A stretch of DNA of 41,943 nt from Clostridium sp. (GTDB lineage Bacteria > Bacillota > Clostridia > Lachnospirales > Lachnospiraceae): NCBI GenBank assembly GCA_023664605.1, contig JAMPFF010000024.1:1-41943 (forward strand), in the 5' to 3' direction. Shown here one piece after another: positions 15,462 through 23,261 of this stretch (the stretch's first letter is position 1; every line of letters begins with the position of its first letter). The position numbers and the translations under genes were made by a program. The notes under the pieces were generated by a model. That model had not been told where the DNA came from, ran no database searches, and saw nothing but the letters and a program-made list of their open reading frames with translations.

Positions 15462-15507
15462 GAACCGATACATGTAAAAAATTATATACAAGAAAGGAAA
15501 GAACACC

Positions 15508-16449
15508 ATGAACAAGACAGATAAAATTTATGTAGCAGGACACAGAGGACTGGTAGGCAGCGCGATTGTCAGGAACTTAAAAGCAAAAGGCTATGACAAT
15601 ATCATTGGCAGAACGCACAAGGAACTGGATTTGACAAGCCAGGCGGCAGTCAGGGAATTTTTTGAAAAAGAAAAGCCAGACGTAGTGGTACTGGCGGCGG
15701 CGAAAGTAGGAGGCATCAATGCCAACAATACGGCTCCGGCGGAATTTGCTTATGAAAATATGCAGATTCAATGCAATGTAATTAAGTGCTGCCATGACTT
15801 CCATGTGAAAAAATTATTATTCCTTGGAAGCACCTGTATTTATCCCAAGATGGCGCCGCAGCCGATTCCGGAGGACGCGCTTTTAACAGGACCGTTGGAA
15901 GTGACTAACGAGGCATACGCGATTGCCAAAATTGCGGGGCTTGAAATGTGCAAGTTTTTCAAACGTCAGTACGGGGATGATTTTATCAGCTGTATGCCGA
16001 CTAATCTTTACGGACCGTATGACAATTACGATTTACAGGGCTCGCACGTTATGCCCGCCATGATTCGTAAGTTCCATGAAGCGAAGGTAAACGGCGCGCC
16101 GACGGTGGAACTTTGGGGAACGGGAACGCCTTTAAGAGAGTTTTTATATGTAGAGGATATGGCGGACGCCTGCGTCTTTTTACTGGAAAATTACAGCGGA
16201 GAAAGTCATGTTAATATCGGAACCGGCAAAGAAGTGACGATTAAAGAACTTGCCGAGCTGGTGCAAAAGACGGTTGGTTATGAGGGAGAAATTGTCTGGA
16301 ATAAGGATATGCCGGACGGAACGCCGCGTAAACTGACGGATGTTACGAGACTGCACGGGCTCGGATGGCAGCATAAAGTGGAACTGGAAGAGGGCGTACA
16401 GTTAGCATATGACTGGTTTAAGGAAAATGTCGAGGCGGCGCGTATGTAG
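15508..16449 (+). CDS. fcl: GDP-L-fucose synthase
   Basis: A 313-residue epimerase/reductase that makes GDP-L-fucose from the gmd product with [19 protein letters not shown] is the cofactor loop (11-24) and [17 protein letters not shown] the family-typical segment. [12 protein letters not shown] carries Ser and Cys of the active site, and [13 protein letters not shown] contains Tyr-x3-Lys. [28 protein letters not shown] is a GDP-fucose synthase mark. Length is normal. The GGAAAG site precedes the ATG. manC follows 45 bases later. Confidence 0.95.
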   Translation: MNKTDKIYVAGHRGLVGSAIVRNLKAKGYDNIIGRTHKELDLTSQAAVREFFEKEKPDVVVLAAAKVGGINANNTAPAEFAYENMQIQCNVIKCCHDFHVKKLLFLGSTCIYPKMAPQPIPEDALLTGPLEVTNEAYAIAKIAGLEMCKFFKRQYGDDFISCMPTNLYGPYDNYDLQGSHVMPAMIRKFHEAKVNGAPTVELWGTGTPLREFLYVEDMADACVFLLENYSGESHVNIGTGKEVTIKELAELVQKTVGYEGEIVWNKDMPDGTPRKLTDVTRLHGLGWQHKVELEEGVQLAYDWFKENVEAARM

Positions 16450-16494
16450 GCCGCACCAGCCGGTATCATGCAGAAAAACGGAGAATAACAGAGA

Positions 16495-17565
16495 ATGAAA
16501 ACATATGGAGTGATTATGGCAGGCGGAGGCGGAACCCGCTTCTGGCCGTTAAGCAGGCAGGAATTGCCGAAGCAGCTTTTAAATCTGACCGGAAAAGACT
16601 TAATGGTAAACGAGACAATCGACAGGCTGGAAGGAAATGTAGAAAAAGAAGATATTTTCATTGTGACGAATGTAGCGCAGGCGGAATTGATGCTGGAAGC
16701 GACGTCGGGCAGGATAAGCGCCGGACACATACTGGCGGAACCTGCGGCAAGGAATACCGCCGCGTGTATAGGGTATGCCGCCATGGAGATTCTGCAAAAG
16801 TATGGAGACGGCATTATGTGTATTCTGCCTTCCGACCATTATATTAAAAAGACCGATGTCTATAAAAAAGTGATTGCAGACGCCATCCGAACGGCAAAGG
16901 AGACGGATGCGCTTGTAACAATCGGCATTCAGCCGACCTTTCCCTCAACGGGATATGGTTATATCCGTCATGCGGAGGAAAAATCGCAGGACGGTTATTA
17001 CCGTGTCAAAAGTTTTGTGGAAAAGCCGAATTTAAAAAAGGCGAAAGAGTATCTTTTGTCGGGAGAGTATCTGTGGAACAGCGGTATGTTCATCTGGAAA
17101 GCCTCGGTTATCATGCGTTATTTTGAAGAGCTTTTACCGGAAGTTTATGCCTGTCTACAAAAGATAGGAAAGGCTCTTAATACGCCAAAGGAGCAGGAAG
17201 TGATTCAGGAGGTGTATCCGCAGATTCCTAAGATTTCCATAGATTACGGTATTATGGAGCGTGCGGATAAGGTGCTGGTGTTAGAGGGCGATTTCGGCTG
17301 GAGCGATGTAGGAAGCTGGGATGCGCTGGAAGCTTTGTACGATAAGGATGAGTATGGTAACATCACTTACGGAGAACAGGTGCATATTGATACCCACGAC
17401 TGCATTATTTATGCAAAAAATAAGCTGGTAACGACAATCGGATTAGACAGCGTTATCGTCGTAGAGACGGAGGACGCGGTGCTTGTCTGTGATAAGAACA
17501 GGGCGCAGGAAGTCAAAAAGATTGTAGAGGCGCTGCAGGACTGCGATAAACGTCAATATTTATAA
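16495..17565 (+). CDS. manC: Mannose-1-phosphate guanylyltransferase (short form)
   Basis: A 356-residue GDP-mannose pyrophosphorylase, making GDP-mannose from mannose-1-phosphate and GTP. The pyrophosphorylase signature GGGGTRFWPLSRQELPKQ (11-28) and VEKPNLKKAKEYL plus NSGMFIWKAS are intact. At 356 residues it lacks the phosphomannose-isomerase domain of the long bifunctional forms, so mannose-6-phosphate supply and phosphomannomutase (not present here) must come from elsewhere. It feeds gmd and any mannosyl transfer. GGAG precedes the ATG. Confidence 0.93.
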   Translation: MKTYGVIMAGGGGTRFWPLSRQELPKQLLNLTGKDLMVNETIDRLEGNVEKEDIFIVTNVAQAELMLEATSGRISAGHILAEPAARNTAACIGYAAMEILQKYGDGIMCILPSDHYIKKTDVYKKVIADAIRTAKETDALVTIGIQPTFPSTGYGYIRHAEEKSQDGYYRVKSFVEKPNLKKAKEYLLSGEYLWNSGMFIWKASVIMRYFEELLPEVYACLQKIGKALNTPKEQEVIQEVYPQIPKISIDYGIMERADKVLVLEGDFGWSDVGSWDALEALYDKDEYGNITYGEQVHIDTHDCIIYAKNKLVTTIGLDSVIVVETEDAVLVCDKNRAQEVKKIVEALQDCDKRQYL

Positions 17566-17639
17566 GACATCCATCGCACCGCGATACCTTACAGTTTACA
17601 GAATTTGTCATTTTGTGATATGCTTTTTTTCAGATACAG

Positions 17640-17660
17640 GATATATTATCGAAATATATC
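17640..17660. promoter_or_regulatory. Inverted repeat with a 0A-box-like centre before the Spo0A-C gene
   Basis: GATATAT, TATCGAA, ATATATC: a perfect 7-bp inverted repeat whose 7-base centre differs from the Spo0A box TGTCGAA by one base. It ends 18 bases before the start codon. Self-regulation is a possible reading. Confidence 0.4.
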
Positions 17661-17678
17661 ATAAAGGGGAATGATACA

Positions 17679-18056
17679 ATGGAGAGTAGTACGGTGGTAA
17701 GAACGGATACGGAAACAATGATTTCCGGATTGATGTTAGAGCTTGGCATACCGGCGCATCTGAAAGGATATCAATATCTGCGGACGGCAATCGGTATGTG
17801 CGTGGAGGATATGGAGCTAATAGGCAGCGTAACCAAACTGCTGTATCCGGATTTGGCCAAAAAGTATATGACGACAGACCAGAAGATCGAGCGTGCCATC
17901 AGAAACGCAATCGAGGTTTCGTGGGAAAGAGGAAACTGTGAACTGTTTAAAAAGCTGTTCGGCTATGGCAACAGCGTAGGACATAACAGACCGACCAACA
18001 GCGAGTACATAGCTTCGGTTGCCGATTATGTCCGGCTGGAGCAGGGGATTGTGTAA
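17679..18056 (+). CDS. Stand-alone Spo0A C-terminal DNA-binding domain protein
   Basis: A 125-residue protein that consists of the Spo0A effector domain and nothing else. Residues 12-122 run in the same order as sporulation Spo0A: LGIPAHLKGYQYLRTAIGM, LIGSVTKLLYPDLAKKYMTT, ERAIRNAIEVSWERGN (the recognition-helix region) and FGY...RPTNSEYIASVADYVRLE. There is no receiver domain, so phosphorylation cannot control it directly. Known Spo0A binds TGTCGAA boxes; this protein probably binds similar sites. It has a GGGG ribosome site, a strong terminator behind it and stands alone between manC and the assembly operon. It may be a locus-specific regulator or an antagonist of full-length Spo0A. Confidence 0.9.
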   Translation: MESSTVVRTDTETMISGLMLELGIPAHLKGYQYLRTAIGMCVEDMELIGSVTKLLYPDLAKKYMTTDQKIERAIRNAIEVSWERGNCELFKKLFGYGNSVGHNRPTNSEYIASVADYVRLEQGIV

Positions 18057-18119
18057 TAATGAGGGAAAAGTATACGATGAGATGGTAAATAAATTAAGAG
18101 TTTATGGTAAATTCTTAGA

Positions 18120-18147
18120 GCGCAAGCTGCGGAGCTTGCGCTTTTTT
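18120..18147 (+). terminator. Terminator after the Spo0A-C gene
   Basis: A 9-bp perfect stem (GCGCAAGCT/AGCTTGCGC), GCGG loop and six Ts. Its 3' arm also contains the TTGCGC that serves as -35 for the next promoter. Confidence 0.9.
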
Positions 18148-18165
18148 ATGGTAACATGATATAAT
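18136..18165 (+). promoter_or_regulatory. Promoter of the polysaccharide assembly operon
   Basis: TTGCGC (18136-18141), an 18-bp spacer and consensus TATAAT (18160-18165). The predicted start near 18172 falls at the beginning of the tandem repeats, so the repeats form the transcript leader. The -35 is inside the terminator stem of the preceding gene. Confidence 0.55.
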
Positions 18166-18168
18166 AAA

Positions 18169-18266
18169 CGCAAACCTACCGGTTAGCGTTACGCAAACCT
18201 GTCGGCTAGCGTTGCGCAAACCTATCGGCTGGTGTTACACAAACCTATCGGCTGGTGTTACACAAC
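18169..18266 (+). repeat. Four 23-bp tandem repeats, each a potential hairpin, in the operon leader
   Basis: Four head-to-tail units (18169, 18192, 18215 and 18238, each 23 bp) share the pattern CGCAAACCTATCGGCTGGTG with variants, then a partial fifth (CACAAC). Each unit plus the base before it can fold: outer stem ACGC/GCGT (units 1, 2), GCGC/GTGT with wobble (unit 3), ACAC/GTGT (unit 4), and an inner stem around a 4-base loop. The outer stem changes in a compensatory way. The array lies between the promoter and the first gene. Confidence 0.85.
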
Positions 18267-18296
18267 CCGGGTAATTAGAGTTATTTGGAGGAAGTC

Positions 18297-19226
18297 ATGA
18301 GCCTGTTAAGCGTTATTGTTCCATGCTTTAATGAGGAAGAAAATATTGCGGATTTTTACCATGAGCTGTTAAAAAACGACGGTTTTTTCAAAGAAAAAGG
18401 GTTGGAGCTGGAAATACTTTATATTGACGACGGCTCTAAGGATAACACCGTGGCGGAGGTAAAGAAACTGCGCGCGGATGACGAGAGGGTGCATCTTGTG
18501 TCTTTTTCCAGAAACTTCGGGAAAGAGGCAGCTATTTATGCGGGGCTGCAAAAGGCAAAAGGCGACTATGCGGTTTTGATGGATGCGGATTTGCAGGACC
18601 CGCCCGCGCTTTTGCCCGAGATGTATTCCTATATTGAACAGGGCTATGACTCCGTGGCGACAAGACGGGTGACAAGAAAAGGAGAGCCGATGATACGCTC
18701 CTTTTTTGCCAGAATGTTTTACCGTTTGATGAATAAGATTTCCAAGACGGAGATTGTGGACGGGGCGAGAGATTACCGCTTAATGACGAGGCAGGTCGTG
18801 GATGCGATTCTTGCCATGACGGAATACAACCGTTTTACCAAGGGGATTTTCGGCTGGGTAGGTTATGAGACGAAATGGATTGAATTTGAAAATATAGAAC
18901 GCAAAAAAGGGGAAACCAAGTGGTCGTTTTGGGGATTATTTTTATATTCTCTGGAGGGCATTATCGGTTTTTCCACAGTGCCGCTTGCTTTCGCTTCTTT
19001 TCTGGGGGTTTTGTTCTGCGTGGCGGCGTTTTTGATGATTGTTGTGGTAATTGTCCGCAAGCTGCTGTTCGGCGACCCGACGTCCGGCTGGCCGTCTTTG
19101 GTCTGCATTATTTGTCTGATTAGCGGCGTGCAGTTGTTTTGTCTCGGCATTGTAGGGCAATACTTATCCAAGACATATATGGAAGTGAAGAAAAGACCGA
19201 TTTATCTGGTAAAAGAGGATATCTGA
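18297..19226 (+). CDS. GT2 polyprenyl-phosphate glycosyltransferase with two membrane helices
   Basis: A 309-residue GT-A enzyme of the DPM1/GtrB type. It shows SVIVPCFNEEENI at the N terminus, ILYIDDGSKDNT (40-51) and the DADLQDPP nucleotide-sugar/metal site (96-103), followed by a DYRLMTR segment. Two membrane helices lie near 224-255 and 263-290. Such proteins move a sugar from a nucleotide onto undecaprenyl phosphate to serve as donor for GT-C enzymes on the outer face; three GT-C-like proteins are in this locus. The ATG at 18297 has GGAGG 5 bases upstream; a TTG at 18285 overlaps that site. The stop overlaps the next start (TGATG). Confidence 0.9.
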   Translation: MSLLSVIVPCFNEEENIADFYHELLKNDGFFKEKGLELEILYIDDGSKDNTVAEVKKLRADDERVHLVSFSRNFGKEAAIYAGLQKAKGDYAVLMDADLQDPPALLPEMYSYIEQGYDSVATRRVTRKGEPMIRSFFARMFYRLMNKISKTEIVDGARDYRLMTRQVVDAILAMTEYNRFTKGIFGWVGYETKWIEFENIERKKGETKWSFWGLFLYSLEGIIGFSTVPLAFASFLGVLFCVAAFLMIVVVIVRKLLFGDPTSGWPSLVCIICLISGVQLFCLGIVGQYLSKTYMEVKKRPIYLVKEDI

Positions 19227-20014
19227 TGGAAGAAATGGTCAGTATTATTGTTCCGGTCTATCGGGCGCAGGATTATATTATCGAGACGATAGCGATGGTG
19301 CAGCGACAGACTTATCATAACTGGGAACTGATTCTTATAGACGACGCTTCGCCGGATAACAGCGCCGGACTGATTCAGGAGGCGATAGACAGATTATCTA
19401 ATCAGCCGCCGCAGAAACAGGGTGAGGAAACAGGGCATATCCGTCTGGTTAGAAAAAAAGAAAACGGGGGCGCGGCAAAAGCCAGAAACACAGGTATCGA
19501 GCTGGCGCAGGGAAGATACATAGCGTTTCTGGACGCGGATGATATCTGGCTTCCCGATAAACTGGAAAAAGAGCTTGCTTTTATGCAAAAAAAGCAGGCG
19601 GGTTTTGCTTTTACCGCATATGAATTTGGTGATGAACAGGCAAAAGGAACCGGAAAAATAGTTGCGGTACCGGAGACGCTCACATACCGGAAGGCATTGT
19701 CCCGCACCGTTATTTTTACAACGACGGTTATGTTTGATACGAAAATAATCCCTGGGGAATTGATACGGATGCCGGAAGTGGAAAGCGAGGATACGGCAAT
19801 GTGGTGGAAGATTCTCCGCGCCGGTTATACGGCATACGGTTTGAATGAAGCGTTGGCGGTTTACAGGAGACCAAAGAAAAGTCTTTCTTCCAATAAATTC
19901 ACCGCCATGAAGCGTATCTGGAATTTATACCGCAGGGAGGAAAAACTGACGCTGCCGGATAGCGTGATTTGTTTTTGCCTGTGGGCGGTGCGCGCGACGT
20001 TAAGGCGCATTTAG
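19226..20014 (+). CDS. GT2 glycosyltransferase
   Basis: A 262-residue cytoplasmic GT-A transferase. VSIIVPVYRAQDYI opens the fold, LILIDDASPDNS is the first acidic motif and GRYIAFLDADDIWLPDKLEKE holds the DxD-type metal site. ESEDTAMWWKIL is the late acidic base motif. The donor and acceptor sugars cannot be read from sequence. A longer open frame starts inside the previous gene; I use the ATG overlapping the preceding stop by one base, with AGAGGA upstream, because it gives a normal GT2 N terminus. Confidence 0.88.
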   Translation: MEEMVSIIVPVYRAQDYIIETIAMVQRQTYHNWELILIDDASPDNSAGLIQEAIDRLSNQPPQKQGEETGHIRLVRKKENGGAAKARNTGIELAQGRYIAFLDADDIWLPDKLEKELAFMQKKQAGFAFTAYEFGDEQAKGTGKIVAVPETLTYRKALSRTVIFTTTVMFDTKIIPGELIRMPEVESEDTAMWWKILRAGYTAYGLNEALAVYRRPKKSLSSNKFTAMKRIWNLYRREEKLTLPDSVICFCLWAVRATLRRI

Positions 20015-20040
20015 AACGACAGATTCACAAATGAGGTGTT

Positions 20041-21417
20041 ATGGTGAAAAGGATAGAATCGTTAAAGAGACTTATTATATTGCAGCTTTCCTTTGTCGGT
20101 TTGATTTTTCAGACCGGCGTATATGCCTATTTCTGGATGACGGGATATTATCCTTTTCTGCATATGCACCGCCGCCTGAACTTTTTTTTCAAAGGGCATA
20201 TATTGATGTTTTTGATATATTTTGTACTGCTCTTTTTCTTTGCCAGCACATACGGCGGGTTGAAAATAGGTTATCTGAAGCCCGTGGATGTTTATTTTTC
20301 CCAGTTCTTTGCGCTGGCGGGGGTGAATGTCATATCCTATTTACAGATTTCGCTGATGGCAAACCAGCTTGTAGATATCGCGCCGATTGCGGAAACGATG
20401 CTGATACAGATAGTATTGTCGGCGGTATGGGTGTATGTCTGCAATATGTTTTATCATAAAGTTTTTCCGCCGCGGGAGATTTTACTTATCCACGGGGAGC
20501 GTCCGATAGACGGCATTGTGGCAAAGTTTGATTCCCGAAAGGACAAGTACCGGATTAATAAATGTATGGATATCGCCGAGGGAATGGAGAAAGTTAAGGC
20601 GGAAATTATGGGCGGTTACGGCGCGGTCGTGCTATGGGATATCCCGATACAGGTAAGAAACGAGCTGTTAAAGTACTGCTATAGTAAGTCGATTCGTGTA
20701 TATATGATGCCGAAAGTTTCGGATGTACTGGTAAAAGGTTCCGACCAGCTTCATCTGTTTGATACGCCGATTTTACTGACGAGAGAGTATGCATTAAAAA
20801 TAGAGCAGCGTCTTGTAAAAAGACTGATTGATTTGCTTTGTGCGGTGATTTTACTGGTAATAGCGTCACCGTTCATGTTGATAACGGCGATTGCCATTAA
20901 ACTATACGACGGCGGGCCGGTGTTATATAAACAGATTCGCTGTACAAGGGATGGGCAGGAATTTTATATTTTAAAGTTCCGCAGCATGAGGGTGGATGCG
21001 GAAAAAGACGGTGTGGCAAGGCTTGCAGCCAAGAATGATACAAGGATTACGCCGGTAGGCAAAGTCATCCGTGCAGTTCGTATCGACGAATTACCACAGT
21101 TGTTTAATATTTTAAAAGGCGATATGTCTTTTATCGGACCACGCCCGGAGCGGCCGGAGATTATTGCGCAGTATGTAGAAGAAATGCCGGAATTTGTTTT
21201 CCGCATGAAAGTGAAAGCGGGGCTTGCCGGTTATGCGCAGGTATACGGGAAGTATAATACGACGCCATATGATAAGTTAAAATTGGATTTAACTTATATT
21301 GAAAATTATTCCATATGGCTGGATTTAAAGCTGATGCTTCTGACACTGAAAATATTATTTAAGCCCGAAAGCACGGAAGGAGTAGACAGCAATCAGACAA
21401 CGGCGCACAAAGATTGA
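20041..21417 (+). CDS. Polyprenyl glycosylphosphotransferase (initiating sugar transferase)
   Basis: A 458-residue enzyme that starts the repeat unit by moving a sugar-1-phosphate to undecaprenyl phosphate. About four to five membrane helices (residues 10-140), a CoA-binding-like middle region and the catalytic domain from about 260 on. The catalytic part has KRLIDLLCAVILLVIASPFM, GGPVLYKQIRCTRDGQEFYILKFRSM, the RIDELPQLFNILKGDMSFIGPRPE core (Asp-Glu and Pro-Arg-Pro) and a KAGLAGYAQVYGKYNTTPYDKLKLDLTYIENYS tail, as in WbaP/CpsE. Sugar specificity cannot be told. GAGGTG precedes the ATG. Confidence 0.95.
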   Translation: MVKRIESLKRLIILQLSFVGLIFQTGVYAYFWMTGYYPFLHMHRRLNFFFKGHILMFLIYFVLLFFFASTYGGLKIGYLKPVDVYFSQFFALAGVNVISYLQISLMANQLVDIAPIAETMLIQIVLSAVWVYVCNMFYHKVFPPREILLIHGERPIDGIVAKFDSRKDKYRINKCMDIAEGMEKVKAEIMGGYGAVVLWDIPIQVRNELLKYCYSKSIRVYMMPKVSDVLVKGSDQLHLFDTPILLTREYALKIEQRLVKRLIDLLCAVILLVIASPFMLITAIAIKLYDGGPVLYKQIRCTRDGQEFYILKFRSMRVDAEKDGVARLAAKNDTRITPVGKVIRAVRIDELPQLFNILKGDMSFIGPRPERPEIIAQYVEEMPEFVFRMKVKAGLAGYAQVYGKYNTTPYDKLKLDLTYIENYSIWLDLKLMLLTLKILFKPESTEGVDSNQTTAHKD

Positions 21418-21444
21418 CCGTGTATGCAGATGGGCAGGAAAGGT

Positions 21445-22449
21445 ATGAGTATCAGAATGAAATACGGAAACGAGGGTATGGATTGTAAGAAATATGTTCT
21501 CCTTTTTCTGGGAAAAATCCGGCTTGTCATACTAGCGGCAGCCGCGGGAGCGGCGCTTGGAGCGGGCATTTATTTTTTCTGGCATGTAGTGATAAACAGT
21601 AACCGCCAGTATCAGGCGGAGTCCTATCTGAAACTTGATTTTGCGCTTGACCCGACAGGAGCGGTTTATGAGGCATATAACGGATATACATGGAATGATT
21701 TAATGTCAACGGATGCGATTTTAAACGCGACAATGTCTTATCTGCCGGACGATTATACAAAAGAGGAAGTCCTTGCGGCGACTTCTGCGCAGATTCTTTC
21801 GGATATACATTTTTTAACGATTACGATTACTACATCCGATGCGGAGAGGACGGCGGCTATTTTGAAAGCGACCGATTTATCTTTAGTGGAGATGGGGGCG
21901 CGGGAAAAGGAATTTCTCAGCATTGAAATAGAAAAGGAAACCGGGCCGCAGATGTTAGCGGCGGACCCCAGATTATTACAGGCGGCGATAGTCGGTTTTG
22001 CCGTTGCGCTTGCCGCGGCGGTTTTTGCCATAGCGATTTTATATGTATTAAACGATAAAATATATGTGCCGGGGGACTTAAAGAGCGTTACGAGCCTGCC
22101 GTTTATTGGTTTTTGTTTTACGGATAAAAATAATACGGAATCGGACAGGGAAAAGAAACTGTTAGAGCAGTTTAAAAATGATTTGGAACAAAACCGCGCT
22201 TATATAACGGAAAAAACCGGCGCGACCGCTACGCTGGAACTTGCAAAAGGAGTAGAGATAACGCGGCAGACAGTGGAGGATATACGCAGGGCGGACGGCG
22301 TTTTGCTTGTTATCCCGTATGGAAAAATGGACAGGACAACATGCGGCTACCGGATAGAGCAGCTTACGCTATTGGAATGTAAACCGGTTGGCTTTTTGAT
22401 TCAGGATGCTGATATGAGGTTTATGAAATGGTATTACAATCATCTTTAA
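21445..22449 (+). CDS. Wzz/CapA-like chain-length protein with a degenerate kinase-like C terminus
   Basis: About 334 residues. A membrane helix near residues 25-45 and a second near 185-205 bracket an extracellular domain (YQAESYLKLDF...), the classical Wzz layout. After the second helix a cytoplasmic region of about 125 residues contains EDIRRADGVLLVIPYGKMDRTTCGYRIEQLTLLECKPVGFLIQDAD, which looks like the last part of a bacterial tyrosine (BY) kinase fold, but no P-loop Walker A and no tyrosine cluster are seen. It may regulate chain length without kinase activity. The start is uncertain (ATGs at 21424, 21445, 21457 and 21475). Confidence 0.75.
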   Translation: MSIRMKYGNEGMDCKKYVLLFLGKIRLVILAAAAGAALGAGIYFFWHVVINSNRQYQAESYLKLDFALDPTGAVYEAYNGYTWNDLMSTDAILNATMSYLPDDYTKEEVLAATSAQILSDIHFLTITITTSDAERTAAILKATDLSLVEMGAREKEFLSIEIEKETGPQMLAADPRLLQAAIVGFAVALAAAVFAIAILYVLNDKIYVPGDLKSVTSLPFIGFCFTDKNNTESDREKKLLEQFKNDLEQNRAYITEKTGATATLELAKGVEITRQTVEDIRRADGVLLVIPYGKMDRTTCGYRIEQLTLLECKPVGFLIQDADMRFMKWYYNHL

Positions 22450-23252
22450 AAGTACAGGTTTTAATATCGGCAGTGGAGCAGAATGTCAAAGAACTGCCGG
22501 AAAAAATGAATATTGAAACCGATGCCGTACTTGTCAATCAATGTGACAGTTATGGATATCGGGAGCAGGATTTACGAAGCGGATTAAAGACGGCGAAAAA
22601 GCCTTATAAAATACAGTGTATGCTTATGAAAGAGCGTGGCGTAGGTCTTAGCAGAAATACGGCGCTGATGCATGCGGATGCCGATATCGTGCTTTTTTCT
22701 GATGAAGATATTGTACTGGAAAAAGGATATGCCGGTTTGATTCAAGAAGCATATGAACAATATCTGGACGCCGATATGATTATATTCAATGTGAAGGTCG
22801 CCCCGGAGAGAAAAACATATTGGAATGAAGAGGTAAAAAGGATTCGCTGGTATAATTACGGCAGATATCCCGCATACAGTATTTCAGGGAAACTGGATTC
22901 TTTCAGGAGAGCGAATGTGCATTTTTCCCTGTTATTTGGCGGCGGCGCAAAATACAGCAACGGAGAGGACAGCCTCTTTTTGCGTGACTGTCTGCGCGCA
23001 GGATTGAAAATAATCGCCCTGCCGGTCTGTATCGGAGAGGAAACCTTGAGAGAATCCACATGGTTTCACGGATATACCCGAAAATTTTTTACAGACAGAG
23101 GCGTTCTTTATTATTATTTATATGGAAAGCTTTCCGGTGTGTTTGCATTTCGTTTTTTACTGAAAAATAAAAAGGAAATGTGTCAGAAAATTCCGTTTAA
23201 AAAGGCATACCGGCTGATGAAAGAAGGGATTCGTTCACAGCGGCAGCATTAA
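22428..23252 (+). CDS. GT2-like glycosyltransferase
   Basis: A 274-residue GT-A protein of the GT2 type. The N-terminal VQVLISAVEQNV and LVNQCD strands are diverged from the standard GT2 opening; KERGVGLSRNTALMHADADIVLFSDEDIVLEKGY holds the SDED metal-binding site. FGGGAKYSNGEDSLFLRDCLRAGLKI is the late acidic motif and GEETLRESTWFHGYTRKFFTDRGVLYYYLYG the family end seen in many Firmicute capsule loci. Its ATG lies inside the previous gene (22-base overlap) with a GAGG site. Substrates are unknown. Confidence 0.85.
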   Translation: MVLQSSLKVQVLISAVEQNVKELPEKMNIETDAVLVNQCDSYGYREQDLRSGLKTAKKPYKIQCMLMKERGVGLSRNTALMHADADIVLFSDEDIVLEKGYAGLIQEAYEQYLDADMIIFNVKVAPERKTYWNEEVKRIRWYNYGRYPAYSISGKLDSFRRANVHFSLLFGGGAKYSNGEDSLFLRDCLRAGLKIIALPVCIGEETLRESTWFHGYTRKFFTDRGVLYYYLYGKLSGVFAFRFLLKNKKEMCQKIPFKKAYRLMKEGIRSQRQH

Positions 23253-23261
23253 AAAGGGGTA

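Noticed and set aside
16278-16814. 178-codon minus-strand frame across fcl and manC
   Set aside because: It is fully antisense to two well-identified enzymes and has no family signal; a shadow frame.
18169-18266. Tandem repeats as a CRISPR array
   Set aside because: The units are contiguous without spacers and only 23 bp; no cas gene is in the window.
20031-20459. 142-codon plus frame at the start of the sugar transferase
   Set aside because: Same strand, other frame of the real gene at 20041; rich in Cys/Arg, no domain.
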